The notes: generated by a model not told the origin, from the letters alone. 64,000 nt of DNA from Candidatus Heritagella gallinarum (GCA_904394685.1 CAJFNK010000004.1:1-64000), one strand, 5' to 3'; positions 53,401-62,462 are shown, counted from the first letter of the stretch. Made by a program: numbers and translations.

Positions 53401-53826
53401 AGAGTCATTTTCGGGCCAGCGCCCTTCGAGCAGGATGGGACGGTTGATATAATCCGGATTGTCTTCGGAAAGATCATCGGGCAGGCTGTGAAAGCGGGTG
53501 GAGAGTTCCACATCGTCCAGCATGACCGGGGTATCCACCTGATAGCCGGGCATCACACCGGTAATCCTCGACACCTCCCGAACTGCCTGTACGTCATCAT
53601 CGGTCAGGCCCAATGTGGAGAGAATCTGGATATCCATCATATTGGAGTCATCGTAGTAGCCGTCTACCGTGTCCCGCATGTTGGGGGCGCAGGAGAGAAG
53701 CCCGCAAAAGAATCCGGCTCCCAGCGCCACAATTCCCAGAATGGCAAAAAACCGGCTCCGGGAATGGAATACTGCCCGCAGGGTGTCTTTTCCGGCGGCA
53801 GAAAGGCCGTGTCGCTTTTTCGCCAT
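50449..53826 (-). CDS. FtsX-like ABC permease with ~340-residue coiled coil
   Basis: 1125 aa. N-terminal helix (FFAILGIVALGAGFFCGLLS), an extracellular MacB-like region, and a Gln/Glu/Lys coiled coil over residues ~255-595 made of repeats such as KLEDGKxxLEEGxxQL. An FtsX permease domain, a second extracellular domain and three C-terminal helices follow. The N-terminal start overlaps the ATPase stop (TAATG), so the two are coupled. The fold resembles FtsX permeases that pass ATP-driven motion to outside partners such as wall hydrolases, or export peptides. The substrate is not shown. Confidence 0.9.
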   Translation of the reverse strand: MAKKRHGLSAAGKDTLRAVFHSRSRFFAILGIVALGAGFFCGLLSCAPNMRDTVDGYYDDSNMMDIQILSTLGLTDDDVQAVREVSRITGVMPGYQVDTPVMLDDVELSTRFHSLPDDLSEDNPDYINRPILLEGRWPENDSECVLGMRQTEEMESPVGKTITVNNDGIKEKELTVVGLVQTSYYLSFTIGSTAMGDGQLDLYAYLPQSAFDQEAYTEIFATVDEADSLNAFDGKYEALIDQIQETLEETGEERTVIRTNEVKGEAQKELDDGQKKLDEEKAKAEQQLAEAEQELLDAQKEIEDGKQKLEDGKLALEEGKQQLEESQEELDRGRDTLENAKWDLRWGQLQYQQKLSEFQDQKAQAEQGFADARKEIEENRQKLEDGKKQLQLAQAALTEIETWISDLESQIEKLEDAGLTEQAESLRETLKKARSMWEEANDEVEKQQQTVTEGEAELEAGEKQLAEEEATVNAQLEEGQKQLDAAAAELEAGQAEIDANEKKLNDGQQEITDGQKELKEQQALLKESEAQLEEGEQELKQGQEEYEQQKAEAEKKLEDAQKEIDESQQKINDIATAQWYVLDRGANTGFVSFQNDANRMASLSTVFPVIFFLVAALVALTTMTRMVEEERVIIGTYKALGYTKGRIACKYLFYAGSATLLGCIIGPLIGFQVLPQVVWNAYRMIYAGPDMVAPYRVGYALISLLVLMVCTMGATFSVCWGALREVSASLMLPKSPKAGKRILLERITPIWKRLSFTHKVTARNLFLYKRRLFMTMAGIAGCTALLVTGFGIRDSISDILDIQYGELYHYDTTVTLEDGTDMESTQGLMEQYLDSPVFAAQHSGEVTDSDGNTVNIYIQVPQDSVVFTDLIEFRTRKGHDTVPFDDNSVIISEKLSQLTGAEQGDTLRVKIGDRWRDVTITGVTEQYVYHYLYMGSAAYESLFGNLEWNQVLGICKEEDHQQVADSLLENSQVKMVSFSQETVDTFNDMLGTLNYVVLILIFCAGMLAFIVLYNLTNINITERQREIATIKVLGFFDREVSMYVYREIIMLTLLGCMVGLGLGVVLHIFVINTVEVDMVMFGRNIKFLSYLWSFLLTMLFSLLVNLVMERKLRKISMVESLKSIE

Positions 53827-54527
53827 TACCACTCAATCCTTTCTGCCGGGAGAGGTGCGTCGTTGAGCGTCATTTCCTGCACCCGCCCGCTTTTAATATG
53901 AATCACCCGGTCTGCCATGGCGGTGAACGCCTGGTTATGGGTAATCACAATCACGGTTTTTCCGGTGTTCCGGCAGGTATCCTGCAAGAGCTTGAGAATA
54001 TTCTTGCCGGTAACATAGTCCAAAGCACCGGTAGGCTCATCGCACAAAAGCAGCTTTGGGTTTTTGGCCAGCGCACGGGCAATGGCCACCCGCTGCTGTT
54101 CGCCGCCCGAAAGCTGAGAGGGAAAGTTCTTCATGCGCTCCTCCAGCCCCACCAGCCGGAGCGCCTCGGCGGCGTCCATCGGGTCACGGCAGATTTGAGA
54201 GGCCAGCTCTACATTTTCGAGCGCTGTGAGGTTTTGCACCAGGTTATAAAACTGGAACACAAATCCCACGTCATACCGGCGGTATTCGGTGAGCTTTTTG
54301 GGAGAATAAGCGCTGATTTCCGAGCCGTCCAGTAAAATTTTCCCTCCGGAGCAGGTGTCGATTCCGCCCAGAATATTGAGGACGGTGGTTTTTCCGGCTC
54401 CGCTGGGGCCTACGATCACCACAAATTCGCCCTTTTCTACGGTAAAGTTTACACCATCAGCGGCGGCGATTTTCTGTCCGCCCATCTCATAAAATTTTGT
54501 TACATCCCGAAATTCAACAAATGCCAT
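53826..54527 (-). CDS. ABC transporter ATP-binding protein (MacB/LolD type)
   Basis: 233 aa. Walker [10 protein letters not shown] (residues ~40-48), Q-loop FVFQFYNL, signature [16 protein letters not shown], Walker [13 protein letters not shown] and H-loop ITHN are all present. Length and motifs place it in the MacB/FtsE class that partners FtsX permeases. It overlaps the permease by one base. TATACT near 54580 on the minus strand may be its -10, without a clear -35. Confidence 0.94.
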   Translation of the reverse strand: MAFVEFRDVTKFYEMGGQKIAAADGVNFTVEKGEFVVIVGPSGAGKTTVLNILGGIDTCSGGKILLDGSEISAYSPKKLTEYRRYDVGFVFQFYNLVQNLTALENVELASQICRDPMDAAEALRLVGLEERMKNFPSQLSGGEQQRVAIARALAKNPKLLLCDEPTGALDYVTGKNILKLLQDTCRNTGKTVIVITHNQAFTAMADRVIHIKSGRVQEMTLNDAPLPAERIEW

Positions 54528-54624
54528 ATGAAATCCCCCGCTTTTCGGTTGTTGTTATCTTGTTTACAAAATTAGTATAGCGGGTTTTTATGAATAAATC
54601 TATGGATTATTTGCGGATTTTATG

Positions 54625-54662
54625 AAAACAAAACAACCCTCTCCCTAACGGGAGAGGGTTGT
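54625..54662 (-). terminator. Terminator of the Fur-family gene
   Basis: ACAACCCTCTCCC and GGGAGAGGGTTGT (54633-54662) pair. On the minus strand a TTTTGTTTT tail follows. Confidence 0.85.
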
Positions 54663-54892
54663 ACGTTGGAAAATCGTCTTACAGAATTGATAAATTCCAA
54701 ATTGAAAAAATGGGCTTTTATAACCTGAATAAGCGAATCATTGATAAAATTGTGGTCTCCGTTTTGCGTCTGCTAGTCATCAGGATTCTCAGATGTTTGT
54801 CGCATGGAATACGGCCAAAGCCAACACGGTGCTTTTAAGAGATTTTTAGAAAATATAGATCTATTTCCCACAGGCTTTTGTAGAAAGTTGAT
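54663..54892. other. Intergenic stretch downstream of the Fur-family gene
   Basis: About 230 bp, A+T-rich, no gene or repeat recognised on either strand. Confidence 0.5.
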
Positions 54893-55282
54893 TCAGTTGT
54901 GAGGCTCCTGCTTTTTACAGGCCGGGCATTTGCCGTATAAAGTCAACTGGTGACGGTCAATAGAAAAACCGGTTTCTTCTTCCAGCTTTTCTTCCATCGC
55001 AGAGAGAGGACATTCGTGCAGCCGGATGCGGCTGTGGCATTGGGTACACACCAGATAGTGCCCGTGTCCCTCCCGCCCCGAATAGCGGAACACGCCGTCG
55101 GGCGAGGTTTCCCGGTCGATGAGGCCGTCGGCAGCAAAACGCTCCAGGTTGCGGTATACGGTGGAGAGCGCCAGGGTGGGGAACCGCTCCCGCAGGATGG
55201 CAAAAATCTCCTCGGCGGATATAGGGCCGTGCGCCAGTGTTACCTGTTCCAATATCGCCGCCCTGCGCTGTGTGTTCTTCAT
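54893..55282 (-). CDS. Fur/PerR-family metal-dependent repressor
   Basis: 129 aa. Winged-helix N-terminus (ISAEEIFAILRERFPTLALSTVYRNLERFAADGLI, read in parts). A dimer/metal domain carries GHYLVCTQCHSRIRLHECPL and CPAC near the end, so the structural Zn site (two CxxC) is complete. Fur, PerR and Zur cannot be told apart from this alone. ATG 55282 is ten bases from GAAAGGAG. Divergent from the cysteine desulfurase gene, with both promoters in the 160-bp gap. Confidence 0.92.
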   Translation of the reverse strand: MKNTQRRAAILEQVTLAHGPISAEEIFAILRERFPTLALSTVYRNLERFAADGLIDRETSPDGVFRYSGREGHGHYLVCTQCHSRIRLHECPLSAMEEKLEEETGFSIDRHQLTLYGKCPACKKQEPHN

Positions 55283-55317
55283 GGTGGGGCACTCCTTTCC
55301 CAATACTCTGCCCTTTC

Positions 55318-55345
55318 ATTATATCGTTTCCCGGCAAAAAATCAA
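55318..55345 (-). promoter_or_regulatory. Promoter of the Fur-family gene
   Basis: Minus-strand TTGATT (55340-55345), 16 bp, TATAAT (55318-55323). Confidence 0.65.
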
Positions 55346-55366
55346 GTTCCCAGCGGGCGGGTTCTG

Positions 55367-55375
55367 TGCTATAAT
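55367..55375 (+). promoter_or_regulatory. Extended -10 promoter of the desulfurase operon
   Basis: TGC-TATAAT at 55367-55375; the -35 (TTCCCA) is poor. Confidence 0.55.
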
Positions 55376-55439
55376 AAAAAGTAAACTTTATGAAGCTGTC
55401 TGGAGAAATCAGGCATGCTCTGGATTCGGAGGGTTCCTT

Positions 55440-56579
55440 TTGCGGGAAATTTATTTGGATAACAGCGCCACTACCCGGGTGTGTCCCCAGGCAGCGCAAA
55501 AAGCAGTTGAATTGATGACAGAATGTTACGGCAACCCCTCGTCCCTTCACACACTGGGATTCCGTGCGGAGCAGGAGCTTTTGTCGGCACGAAAGGCCGT
55601 GGCCGGTGCGCTTTCGGCGCTTCCAGAAGAAATCACGTTTACTTCCGGCGGTACCGAGGCGAACAATCTGGCGATTTTTGGGGCAGTATATGCCCGGCGG
55701 CACCGGAACCACCGGATTGTCACCACGATGATTGAACATCCATCGGTGTTGCAGGTGATGGCGCAGCTGGAAAAAGAAGGCTGGCAGGTGGTCTATCTGA
55801 AACCGGATTCTTTGGGCCGCATTTCCCCGCAGCAAGTGGAAGAAGCCATCACGCCGGACACGGCGCTGGTGAGCATGATGGCGGTCAATAATGAGGTGGG
55901 GAGCATCCTGCCCATTGAAGCCGCCGCCCGTGTGATCCGGCGGCAAAAAAGCCAGACTCTGCTGCATGTGGACGCTGTGCAGGCATTTGGCAAGCTGCCG
56001 CTTCGGCCGGGCAAAACCGGAATCGACTTGATGACGATCAGCGCCCATAAAATCCACGGCCCCAAAGGGGCGGGCGCTTTGTATATCCGAAAAGGCGTGC
56101 ATATCCCCGCCCGCACGCTGGGCGGCGGGCAGGAGCGCAACCTGCGTTCCGGCACCGAGGCGCTTCCGGCGTGGTGTGCGTTTGGGGCGGCGGTGAAGGC
56201 GCTTCCGCCGGTGCAGCAGGAGCAGGAAGAAATCAAAAAGCTCTGGCAGCGCTGCCGGGAGGGCATCGCTGCCATCCCCGATGCGGTAATTCAAAGCCCG
56301 GAGGATGGGCTTGCGTATATCCTCAACTTTTCGTGCGGCGGCGTAAAGGCCGAAACCATGCTGCATTTTTTGGAGGAGCGGGGGATTTATGTATCGTCCG
56401 GCTCCGCCTGTGCCAAAGGCCATGCCAGCCATGTGCTTGAGGCGATGGAGCTGCCCCGGATGCAGGCGCTTTCTTCTATCCGGGTGAGCTTTTCCCGTGA
56501 AAACACCATGGAGGACGCAGAGGCACTGGTGCAGGCGGTGCGGGAAGGCATGGAAACGCTGGTGCGTGCCAGAGCCTGA
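55440..56579 (+). CDS. Cysteine desulfurase (NifS/IscS family)
   Basis: 379 aa. PLP enzyme that takes sulfur from cysteine. YLDNSATTRV at the N-terminus, FTSGGTEANN, the PLP lysine in ISAHKIHGPKG and the catalytic-Cys loop SSGSACAKGHAS are present. The TTG start at 55440 has GGAGGG six bases upstream; the frame is open back to 55119 without support. thiI follows at 157 bp, so this is probably the NifZ-type desulfurase dedicated to tRNA 4-thiouridine synthesis. Confidence 0.95.
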   Translation: MREIYLDNSATTRVCPQAAQKAVELMTECYGNPSSLHTLGFRAEQELLSARKAVAGALSALPEEITFTSGGTEANNLAIFGAVYARRHRNHRIVTTMIEHPSVLQVMAQLEKEGWQVVYLKPDSLGRISPQQVEEAITPDTALVSMMAVNNEVGSILPIEAAARVIRRQKSQTLLHVDAVQAFGKLPLRPGKTGIDLMTISAHKIHGPKGAGALYIRKGVHIPARTLGGGQERNLRSGTEALPAWCAFGAAVKALPPVQQEQEEIKKLWQRCREGIAAIPDAVIQSPEDGLAYILNFSCGGVKAETMLHFLEERGIYVSSGSACAKGHASHVLEAMELPRMQALSSIRVSFSRENTMEDAEALVQAVREGMETLVRARA

Positions 56580-56735
56580 AAAAGTTTGCACTGTAAATTT
56601 CCGGTAAATAGGCTGCCGGACACTGTTTTTTCATAAATTTATGCTATGCTGAAAACTCGGAGCGAAAAGCTGGGAGTCGAAGCTGGTAACTCGAATCTCC
56701 GGCAAAAGCCGGGGTTCGGTGAAAGGAAGGAAATT

Positions 56736-57923
56736 ATGCAGGAAACCATACTGATTAAACTGGGAGAACTGGTGCTCAAGGGATTAAACCGCAAAAATTT
56801 TGAGTCGGTTCTGCTCAAAAATATCCGGCGCCGGCTGTCGGGGCTGGGAGAATTTGAAGTCAAATCCGCTCAGTCCACCATCTATGTGATTCCCAAAAAC
56901 GAGGATGCCGATTTGGATGCTGCCGAGGAGAAAATCGGCAAGATTTTCGGCATCGTGGCCTATTCCCGTGCGTGTGTGGCAGAAAAAGAGCTTTCAGCTA
57001 TTCAAAAAGCAGCTGCCGAGTATCTGCGGGAAGAACTGCTGGACGCTTCTACCTTTAAAGTGGAAACCAAGCGCTCCGATAAAAAATTCGCCTATAATTC
57101 CCCGGAAATCTCCAACGAGGTGGGGGGCTATCTTCTGGAGCAGTATCCTCACTTGTCCGTAAACGTCCACGAACCGGATTTAATTGTCCGGGTAGAGGTT
57201 CGGGATTTTGGCGCATATGTCCACGGCAATCCCCGTCCCGGCGCAGGCGGGATTCCGGTGGGAACCGGCGGCAAGGCGGCGATTCTCATCAGCGGCGGAA
57301 TCGACAGCCCGGTGGCGGCGTGGAGCATTGCCAAGCGTGGCGTGGAGCTCACCGGTATCCATTTTGCCAGCCCGCCCTATACCAGCCAGCGTGCCGAAGA
57401 AAAAGTGGTGCGCCTACTGGAAAAGGTGAGCGAATACAGCGGGCGGATGGAGATGATTACCGTCCCGTTTACCCGGATTCAGGAAGAAATCCTTGCCAAA
57501 TGCCCGGAGGAGCTGTTTACCATCATCATGCGCCGGTTTATGATGCGGGCAGCCGAGCGGATTGCCCGCCGGAACCATTGTGAGGCGCTGATTACCGGCG
57601 AGAGCCTGGGGCAGGTGGCCAGCCAGACCATGCAGGCCATTGCCTGCACCGACGCTGTGGCGAACATGCCGGTGTTCCGTCCGCTGATTGGAACAGACAA
57701 GGCGGAGATTGTGGCTACGTCGTATAAAATTGGCACCTATGACATCTCCATCGAGCCTTATGAGGACTGCTGCACGGTGTTTACCCCCAAGCATCCCCGT
57801 ACCCGCCCGATTCCCCATTTGGTGGAAGCGGCAGAGAGCGCTCTGGATGTGGAGGGGCTGCTGGCGGATTGCCTGCAAAACCTGCGGTATACCAAAATCG
57901 GCTGGTACCGCAAAGAAGAATAA
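56736..57923 (+). CDS. thiI: tRNA 4-thiouridine sulfurtransferase
   Basis: 395 aa. N-terminal ferredoxin-like and THUMP RNA-binding regions (MQETILIKLGELVLKGLNRKNFE, read in parts; YVIPKNEDADLDAA), then the PP-loop ATPase motif ISGGIDSPVAAW and GESLGQVASQT. The C-terminal rhodanese domain of the E. coli enzyme is absent, as in Bacillus, where NifZ supplies sulfur directly. ATG 56736 follows AAAGGAAGG. It makes s4U8 in tRNA and may also help thiamine thiazole synthesis. Confidence 0.95.
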   Translation: MQETILIKLGELVLKGLNRKNFESVLLKNIRRRLSGLGEFEVKSAQSTIYVIPKNEDADLDAAEEKIGKIFGIVAYSRACVAEKELSAIQKAAAEYLREELLDASTFKVETKRSDKKFAYNSPEISNEVGGYLLEQYPHLSVNVHEPDLIVRVEVRDFGAYVHGNPRPGAGGIPVGTGGKAAILISGGIDSPVAAWSIAKRGVELTGIHFASPPYTSQRAEEKVVRLLEKVSEYSGRMEMITVPFTRIQEEILAKCPEELFTIIMRRFMMRAAERIARRNHCEALITGESLGQVASQTMQAIACTDAVANMPVFRPLIGTDKAEIVATSYKIGTYDISIEPYEDCCTVFTPKHPRTRPIPHLVEAAESALDVEGLLADCLQNLRYTKIGWYRKEE

Positions 57924-57989
57924 AAGTAGAACCCCACTTTGTTGTCTATAAACGGTACCCTGTTTGAAACACGGAAAGGAAGCCTTTTG

Positions 57990-59252
57990 ATGAATGCTGA
58001 AATTCTCTCTGTTGGTACAGAATTGCTGCTGGGTCATACGGTCAACACCGATACCACCATCGTGGCCAGAGAGCTTTCCACCATCGGAATCAATGTGTTG
58101 TATTGCGCTACGGTGGGAGATAACCCCGCCCGGCTGGAAGAAGCTGTGCGGCAGGCACTTTCCCGCAGCGATATCCTGATTACCACCGGCGGCCTGGGGC
58201 CTACGGGGGACGACCTCACCAAAGAAACCGTGGCCAGTGCCGCCGGAAAAAAGCTGGTGCTGCATGAGGAAAGCCTGCGGCGTATCGAGGAATATTTTAA
58301 GGGCAGAACATGGGGCGAGAGCCAGAAAAAACAGGCGTTGCTGCCCGAAGGCTGCACGGTGCTGCCAAACGATGTGGGGACTGCCCCCGGATGCGTGTTT
58401 GAAACCGATGCAGGCAAGCTGGTGGTCATGCTTCCCGGCCCGCCCTCGGAGCTGACCCCCATGCTCACCCGGTATGCAATCCCCTGCTTGGCAGGCAGGG
58501 AGCAGGCGGTCATCGTTTCAGAAAACCTGCATGTGTTTGGTATGGGAGAGGGTTCTGTCGCCGAGATGATCGATGACCTGATGCAGGGCGCCAACCCCAC
58601 TGCCGCCACCTATGCCAAAGAAAACGAGATGTTTGTGCGGGTAACAGCCAGAGCTTCCACCGAGGAAGAAGCCCGAAAGATGATGAAGCCGCTGTCGGAG
58701 GAGATTCGCCGCCGGATTGGCAGCTTTGTGTATGCGAACGACTGTGAAACGCTGGAGGAGCTGGTGGTGCGGGAGCTGCTGCGGCAAGGGAAAACCCTTG
58801 CTACGGCGGAATCCTGTACCGGTGGGCTGCTTTCCAAGCGCATCACCGATGTGTCGGGCGCTTCTCAGGTGTTCGAGATGGGCGCTGTGACATATGCCAA
58901 CCGCATTAAAGAGCAGGTGTTGGGTGTTTCTCACCAGACGTTGGAGGAGCATGGCGCAGTCAGCCCCCAAACCGCCGCCCAAATGGCAGAGGGGATTCGC
59001 CGGGCGGCTGGCAGCGATTTGGGAATTGGTATCACCGGCATTGCAGGCCCCGGCGGCGGAACGCCGGAAAAGCCGGTTGGACTGGTGTATATCGCCCTGA
59101 GCGATGGCGAGACCACCTGGGTTCGCCGCATGAATCCCGGCAGCGCCGGGCGTCCCCGTTCGAGAAGCTGGCAGCGCAACGCCGCCGCCTCTCATGCGCT
59201 GGATATGGTGCGCCGGTATCTGTTGGGGCTGGGCGGACTAGGGGCTATCTGA
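57990..59252 (+). CDS. cinA: CinA-like protein (competence/damage-inducible; NMN deamidase domain)
   Basis: 420 aa. N-terminal molybdopterin-binding-like domain (AEILSVGTELLLGHTVNTD, TTGGLGPTGDDLT) and C-terminal nicotinamide-nucleotide amidase domain (ATAESCTGGLLSKRIT, GITGIAGPGGGTPEKPVG). It recycles pyridine nucleotides and may work with ADP-ribose. ATG 57990 follows GGAAAGGA. The final four codons and the TGA come from the inserted MITE (from 59240), so the C-terminus was altered by that insertion; all catalytic blocks precede it. It follows thiI by 66 bp. Confidence 0.93.
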   Translation: MNAEILSVGTELLLGHTVNTDTTIVARELSTIGINVLYCATVGDNPARLEEAVRQALSRSDILITTGGLGPTGDDLTKETVASAAGKKLVLHEESLRRIEEYFKGRTWGESQKKQALLPEGCTVLPNDVGTAPGCVFETDAGKLVVMLPGPPSELTPMLTRYAIPCLAGREQAVIVSENLHVFGMGEGSVAEMIDDLMQGANPTAATYAKENEMFVRVTARASTEEEARKMMKPLSEEIRRRIGSFVYANDCETLEELVVRELLRQGKTLATAESCTGGLLSKRITDVSGASQVFEMGAVTYANRIKEQVLGVSHQTLEEHGAVSPQTAAQMAEGIRRAAGSDLGIGITGIAGPGGGTPEKPVGLVYIALSDGETTWVRRMNPGSAGRPRSRSWQRNAAASHALDMVRRYLLGLGGLGAI

Positions 59253-59401
59253 AAAGTCGAAATTATCGTCTTTTCCTACAATCAAGGACAGCTACTGCGT
59301 TAAAAAACTCGGAATCCATCAAGGATTCCTGCGTTTTTTGCCTTGTATCTGCCTGTTGCTTGTGGAAAATCCTTTAATTTCTTTGTTTTCAGAAACGCCC
59401 T
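59240..59401 (-). mobile_element. MITE-like element, copy 2 (inverted)
   Basis: 162 bp, the reverse orientation of 22400-22582, with the same termini (AGGGGCTATCTGAAAAG and AGGGCGTTTCTGAAAAC). It begins within the last codons of cinA and supplies its stop codon. The inner part is about 20 bp shorter than copy 1. No clear target duplication. Confidence 0.8.
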
Positions 59402-59459
59402 GGAAAACCCACAAAGATAACAAGACAGGCTGTTTTGCAGCTGGAATATGGAGGTAAGC

Positions 59460-60560
59460 ATGGCAAAAAAGCATACGCCCAAGCATCAGCGGCCCAAAAA
59501 GCCGTTCTTGCAGAGCTGGCTTCCCTGGAAAGGGGACAGCGCCGGGCAGGTCGTATTAAAGCTGGTGACGCTGGTGATGCTGGTGGTGTTTTTGGGCTCC
59601 GCCGGTTATCTGGTCAACGAGCTGTTGATTCTTCCCGCACAGACCGACCAAGTGAACCATGAAATTCAAGACTTGTTTTATAATATAGAACCGGAAAGCT
59701 CGCAGGACTCCTCCCAGCCGTCGGAGAGTGGAAGTGGGGAAGAATCCTCTCAGACTGAGAGCAAAACGGAAAGTCAGAATACAAGGCCGGAACTGACGGA
59801 TGAACAGGCCAGAGAGCAGATTAAAAAGCTGCAAAAGGTCAATCCGGATATCGTGGGATGGCTTCGGATTCCCAATACCGTGATCGACTATCCGGTATTA
59901 AAATCTTCGGAGGACGACCCGGAGCATTATCTGTATCGCAACTATAAAGATGAATACACCAAATATGGCAGCATCTTCATGCAGGCCGGTACCGCTTTGG
60001 ATGGCTCTGACCAGAACCTGATCCTCTATGGCCACAGCATGAAGGATGGCCGCATGTTTGCCCAGCTGCTGCGCTTTGGCGAGTTGGATGTGTATAAGCA
60101 GTCGCCGGTGATTACCTTTAATACAGCAGATGGCGGCGGAAAATGGAAGATTATCTCTGTGTTCAAAACCAATACGGAGAAAAGCCAGGGAGAACCGTTC
60201 TACTATACCTATAAGCACTTTAACTCGGATTCTTCCTATCTCAACTTTGTCTATCAGGTGCGCCAGCGTTCTATTTTAAATACCGGTGTAGACTTTAACG
60301 AGAACGACACCATCCTCACCCTGTCTACCTGTTCCTATGAATTTGACGGCTTCCGCACAGTCGTGGTGGCCCGTCAGGTGCGGGAAGGGGAAGACCCAAC
60401 GGTGGATACCTCTAAAGCAAGTTACAATCAAAAGGTGGTCTATCCCCAGTGCTGGTATGAGCGCTATGGCGGCAGTGTGCCAAAATGGCCGGAGACCTTT
60501 GAGGAAGCGTTGGAGCAGGGCGTAATCGACTGGTATACCAAGCCTTCTGAAAACTCATAA
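59460..60560 (+). CDS. srtB: Class B sortase
   Basis: 366 aa. A basic N-terminus, one membrane helix (VVLKLVTLVMLVVFLGSAGYL, read in parts), an acidic Ser/Gln linker, then the sortase barrel. The catalytic residues lie in YGHSMKDGRMF (His) and LTLSTCSYEF (Cys), and Arg in GFRTVVVAR. Class B features include the N-terminal DIVGWLRIPNTVIDYPVL. Sortase B anchors proteins, often heme-uptake or pilus-base proteins, to peptidoglycan; no substrate with a sorting signal is encoded in the window. ATG 59460 lies behind GGAGG; 59448 is in frame. Confidence 0.93.
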   Translation: MAKKHTPKHQRPKKPFLQSWLPWKGDSAGQVVLKLVTLVMLVVFLGSAGYLVNELLILPAQTDQVNHEIQDLFYNIEPESSQDSSQPSESGSGEESSQTESKTESQNTRPELTDEQAREQIKKLQKVNPDIVGWLRIPNTVIDYPVLKSSEDDPEHYLYRNYKDEYTKYGSIFMQAGTALDGSDQNLILYGHSMKDGRMFAQLLRFGELDVYKQSPVITFNTADGGGKWKIISVFKTNTEKSQGEPFYYTYKHFNSDSSYLNFVYQVRQRSILNTGVDFNENDTILTLSTCSYEFDGFRTVVVARQVREGEDPTVDTSKASYNQKVVYPQCWYERYGGSVPKWPETFEEALEQGVIDWYTKPSENS

Positions 60561-60570
60561 ATACCGATTC

Positions 60571-60606
60571 GGGCAGCTTTTCGATGGATAAAAGCTGCCC
60601 CTTTGC
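60571..60606 (+). terminator. Terminator after sortase B
   Basis: GGGCAGCTTTT and AAAAGCTGCCC pair around 8 bases, then CTTTG. Confidence 0.75.
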
Positions 60607-60659
60607 ATATTTTATAGAAGTCCGGTGTATTTGATAACGGCTGGAAAGGTGTGAAATTC

Positions 60660-62462
60660 ATGGATTTATTTGGACAGTTCCGGGCGGCAGATTCCCTGTT
60701 CCGCCTGATAACCGGCGACATGGCGCATGTGACTTCCTACCCCTTTTGCCCAAGAGAGCCTGCTTTGCCGGGCAGGTCAGAGCCGATTGGGATGTCTTTA
60801 CCTGAGGAACAGGGCGTTCCCAGCAGCCTGGTGGAAAAATTTTTACGTCTGCTGGAAGAAGACCCGACTCTCTGTCCCCACGGCGTGGTGATTTTGCGCC
60901 ATGGGGAGCGGATTGCCGAAGCGGCCTGGAAGCCGTATTCGGGCAAGATTCCGCAGATGCAGTTTTCCCTTTCCAAAAGTGTGACCGGGATGGCGGTGGG
61001 GCTGGCTATTTCCGAAGGGTTGCTCTCGCTTGATGACCGGATGCGGGAAATTTTCCCCGAAAAACTGCCGCCTTTTTATATGGGCAAGCCGGGGGATGTG
61101 ACGGTACGCCAGCTTCTCACCATGTCTTCTGGTGTGCGGTTTAATGAACTTGGCTCTGTTTCCGAAAAAGACTGGGTGCGGGCGTGGCTGCTTTCGGACT
61201 GTGCCTTTGCACCGGGGAGCCAGTTTTCCTATAACAGCATGAACAGCTATCTGCTGGCGGCCGCTGTGTGCCAAAAAGCGGGGATGAGCCTCACCGAATA
61301 CCTCACGCCCCGCCTGTGGGAGCCGTTGGGCATTGCCGTCCCTCATTGGGAAACCTGCCCGATGGGCATTGAAAAAGGGGGATGGGGGCTGTATCTGCTG
61401 CCCGGCGATATGGCAAAGCTGGGGCAGCTCTATCTGCAAAACGGCGTTTGGAAGGGACAGCAGGTTTTGCCCCAAAGCTGGGTAGAAGAAGCCACCCGGC
61501 GGCAGATTGACTGCCGGATGGGGGAGCGGGACGCCTGGTATGGCTATCAGCTTTGGGGGCTGGCCTGGGGAAACGGCTATCAGTTTAACGGTGTGTTCGG
61601 GCAGTATGTGGCAGTTTTGCCGGAACAGGATATGGTGGTCGCTGTGACCAGTGGAAATGACCAGCTGTTTGAGGACAACACCCTTCGCTATCTGGAAGAA
61701 TGTTTCTGTATCCCTGGCGCACTGTCTGACCATTCTCTTCCGCCGAATCCTCGTGAAACACGGGCACTGCGGAAAACGCTCGAAAGCCTGTGGGTAATCT
61801 CCGAGATGCGTCCGGACATATGCCCAATGGAGAAACAGCAGAAGCCGGGCTTTTGGGGGCGTTGGCGACAAAAACACACGGAAACCACCTTGCGGCTGCC
61901 GGATGCGGCCCGGTATAACGGGCGAAGCTATCAATTTTCACGCAACAGCGTTTCCCTGCTGCCGCTGATTATCGCCGGGGTGAGGGGGAATTTCCCCGGA
62001 AATCTACAAGAAGTGCGGTTCCGGTTTGGCTTGCAGAGTGCCCGGTTCTGGTTCCGGGAGGGGGACGAATCCTATGTCCTCGAAGCGGGGTATCCCGGCA
62101 GGATGATTCCCGGAAGCATCACCGTACACGGAGAGCGCTACCCAGTGCGGTGCGGCGTTTGGGAAGGGCGGGACGAAGACGGCCGACTGGTGGTCAAGCT
62201 GTATCTGGTGTTTCCCGAAACCCCCAGCGTGCGGGTGCTCAAGCTGATTTTTTATGGGGTGGACGGCGAAAAGCTGATGCTGCGCTCGGATGAGCACCCC
62301 TCGGCGGCACGGGCGGTTGACATGTTTGCCGGGCTGGTGACCGGTGGGCGTTCGGCAGAGGAGGTCATCCCGCCCGGATTGCAGCGCCTCCCGGCGTTTG
62401 GCCGGGTACGGGGGCTTTTGCGTCCTAAAGCAAAGGGACAATGGAAGCGTGAGCCGCAATAG
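60660..62462 (+). CDS. Class C beta-lactamase-like serine hydrolase
   Basis: 600 aa. Residues ~45-350 form the serine-hydrolase domain. The nucleophile motif is FSLSKSVTG (SxxK), followed by FSYNSMNSYLL (YxN-type); the third motif (KTG/HxG) is degenerate (FNGVFGQ). No signal peptide is visible, so it may be cytoplasmic. The C-terminal ~230 residues form a beta-rich domain without a match I know. Enzymes of this group hydrolyse D-peptides or esters rather than beta-lactams. ATG 60660 is nine bases from GAAAGGTG; GTG 60651 is an alternative. Confidence 0.82.
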   Translation: MDLFGQFRAADSLFRLITGDMAHVTSYPFCPREPALPGRSEPIGMSLPEEQGVPSSLVEKFLRLLEEDPTLCPHGVVILRHGERIAEAAWKPYSGKIPQMQFSLSKSVTGMAVGLAISEGLLSLDDRMREIFPEKLPPFYMGKPGDVTVRQLLTMSSGVRFNELGSVSEKDWVRAWLLSDCAFAPGSQFSYNSMNSYLLAAAVCQKAGMSLTEYLTPRLWEPLGIAVPHWETCPMGIEKGGWGLYLLPGDMAKLGQLYLQNGVWKGQQVLPQSWVEEATRRQIDCRMGERDAWYGYQLWGLAWGNGYQFNGVFGQYVAVLPEQDMVVAVTSGNDQLFEDNTLRYLEECFCIPGALSDHSLPPNPRETRALRKTLESLWVISEMRPDICPMEKQQKPGFWGRWRQKHTETTLRLPDAARYNGRSYQFSRNSVSLLPLIIAGVRGNFPGNLQEVRFRFGLQSARFWFREGDESYVLEAGYPGRMIPGSITVHGERYPVRCGVWEGRDEDGRLVVKLYLVFPETPSVRVLKLIFYGVDGEKLMLRSDEHPSAARAVDMFAGLVTGGRSAEEVIPPGLQRLPAFGRVRGLLRPKAKGQWKREPQ

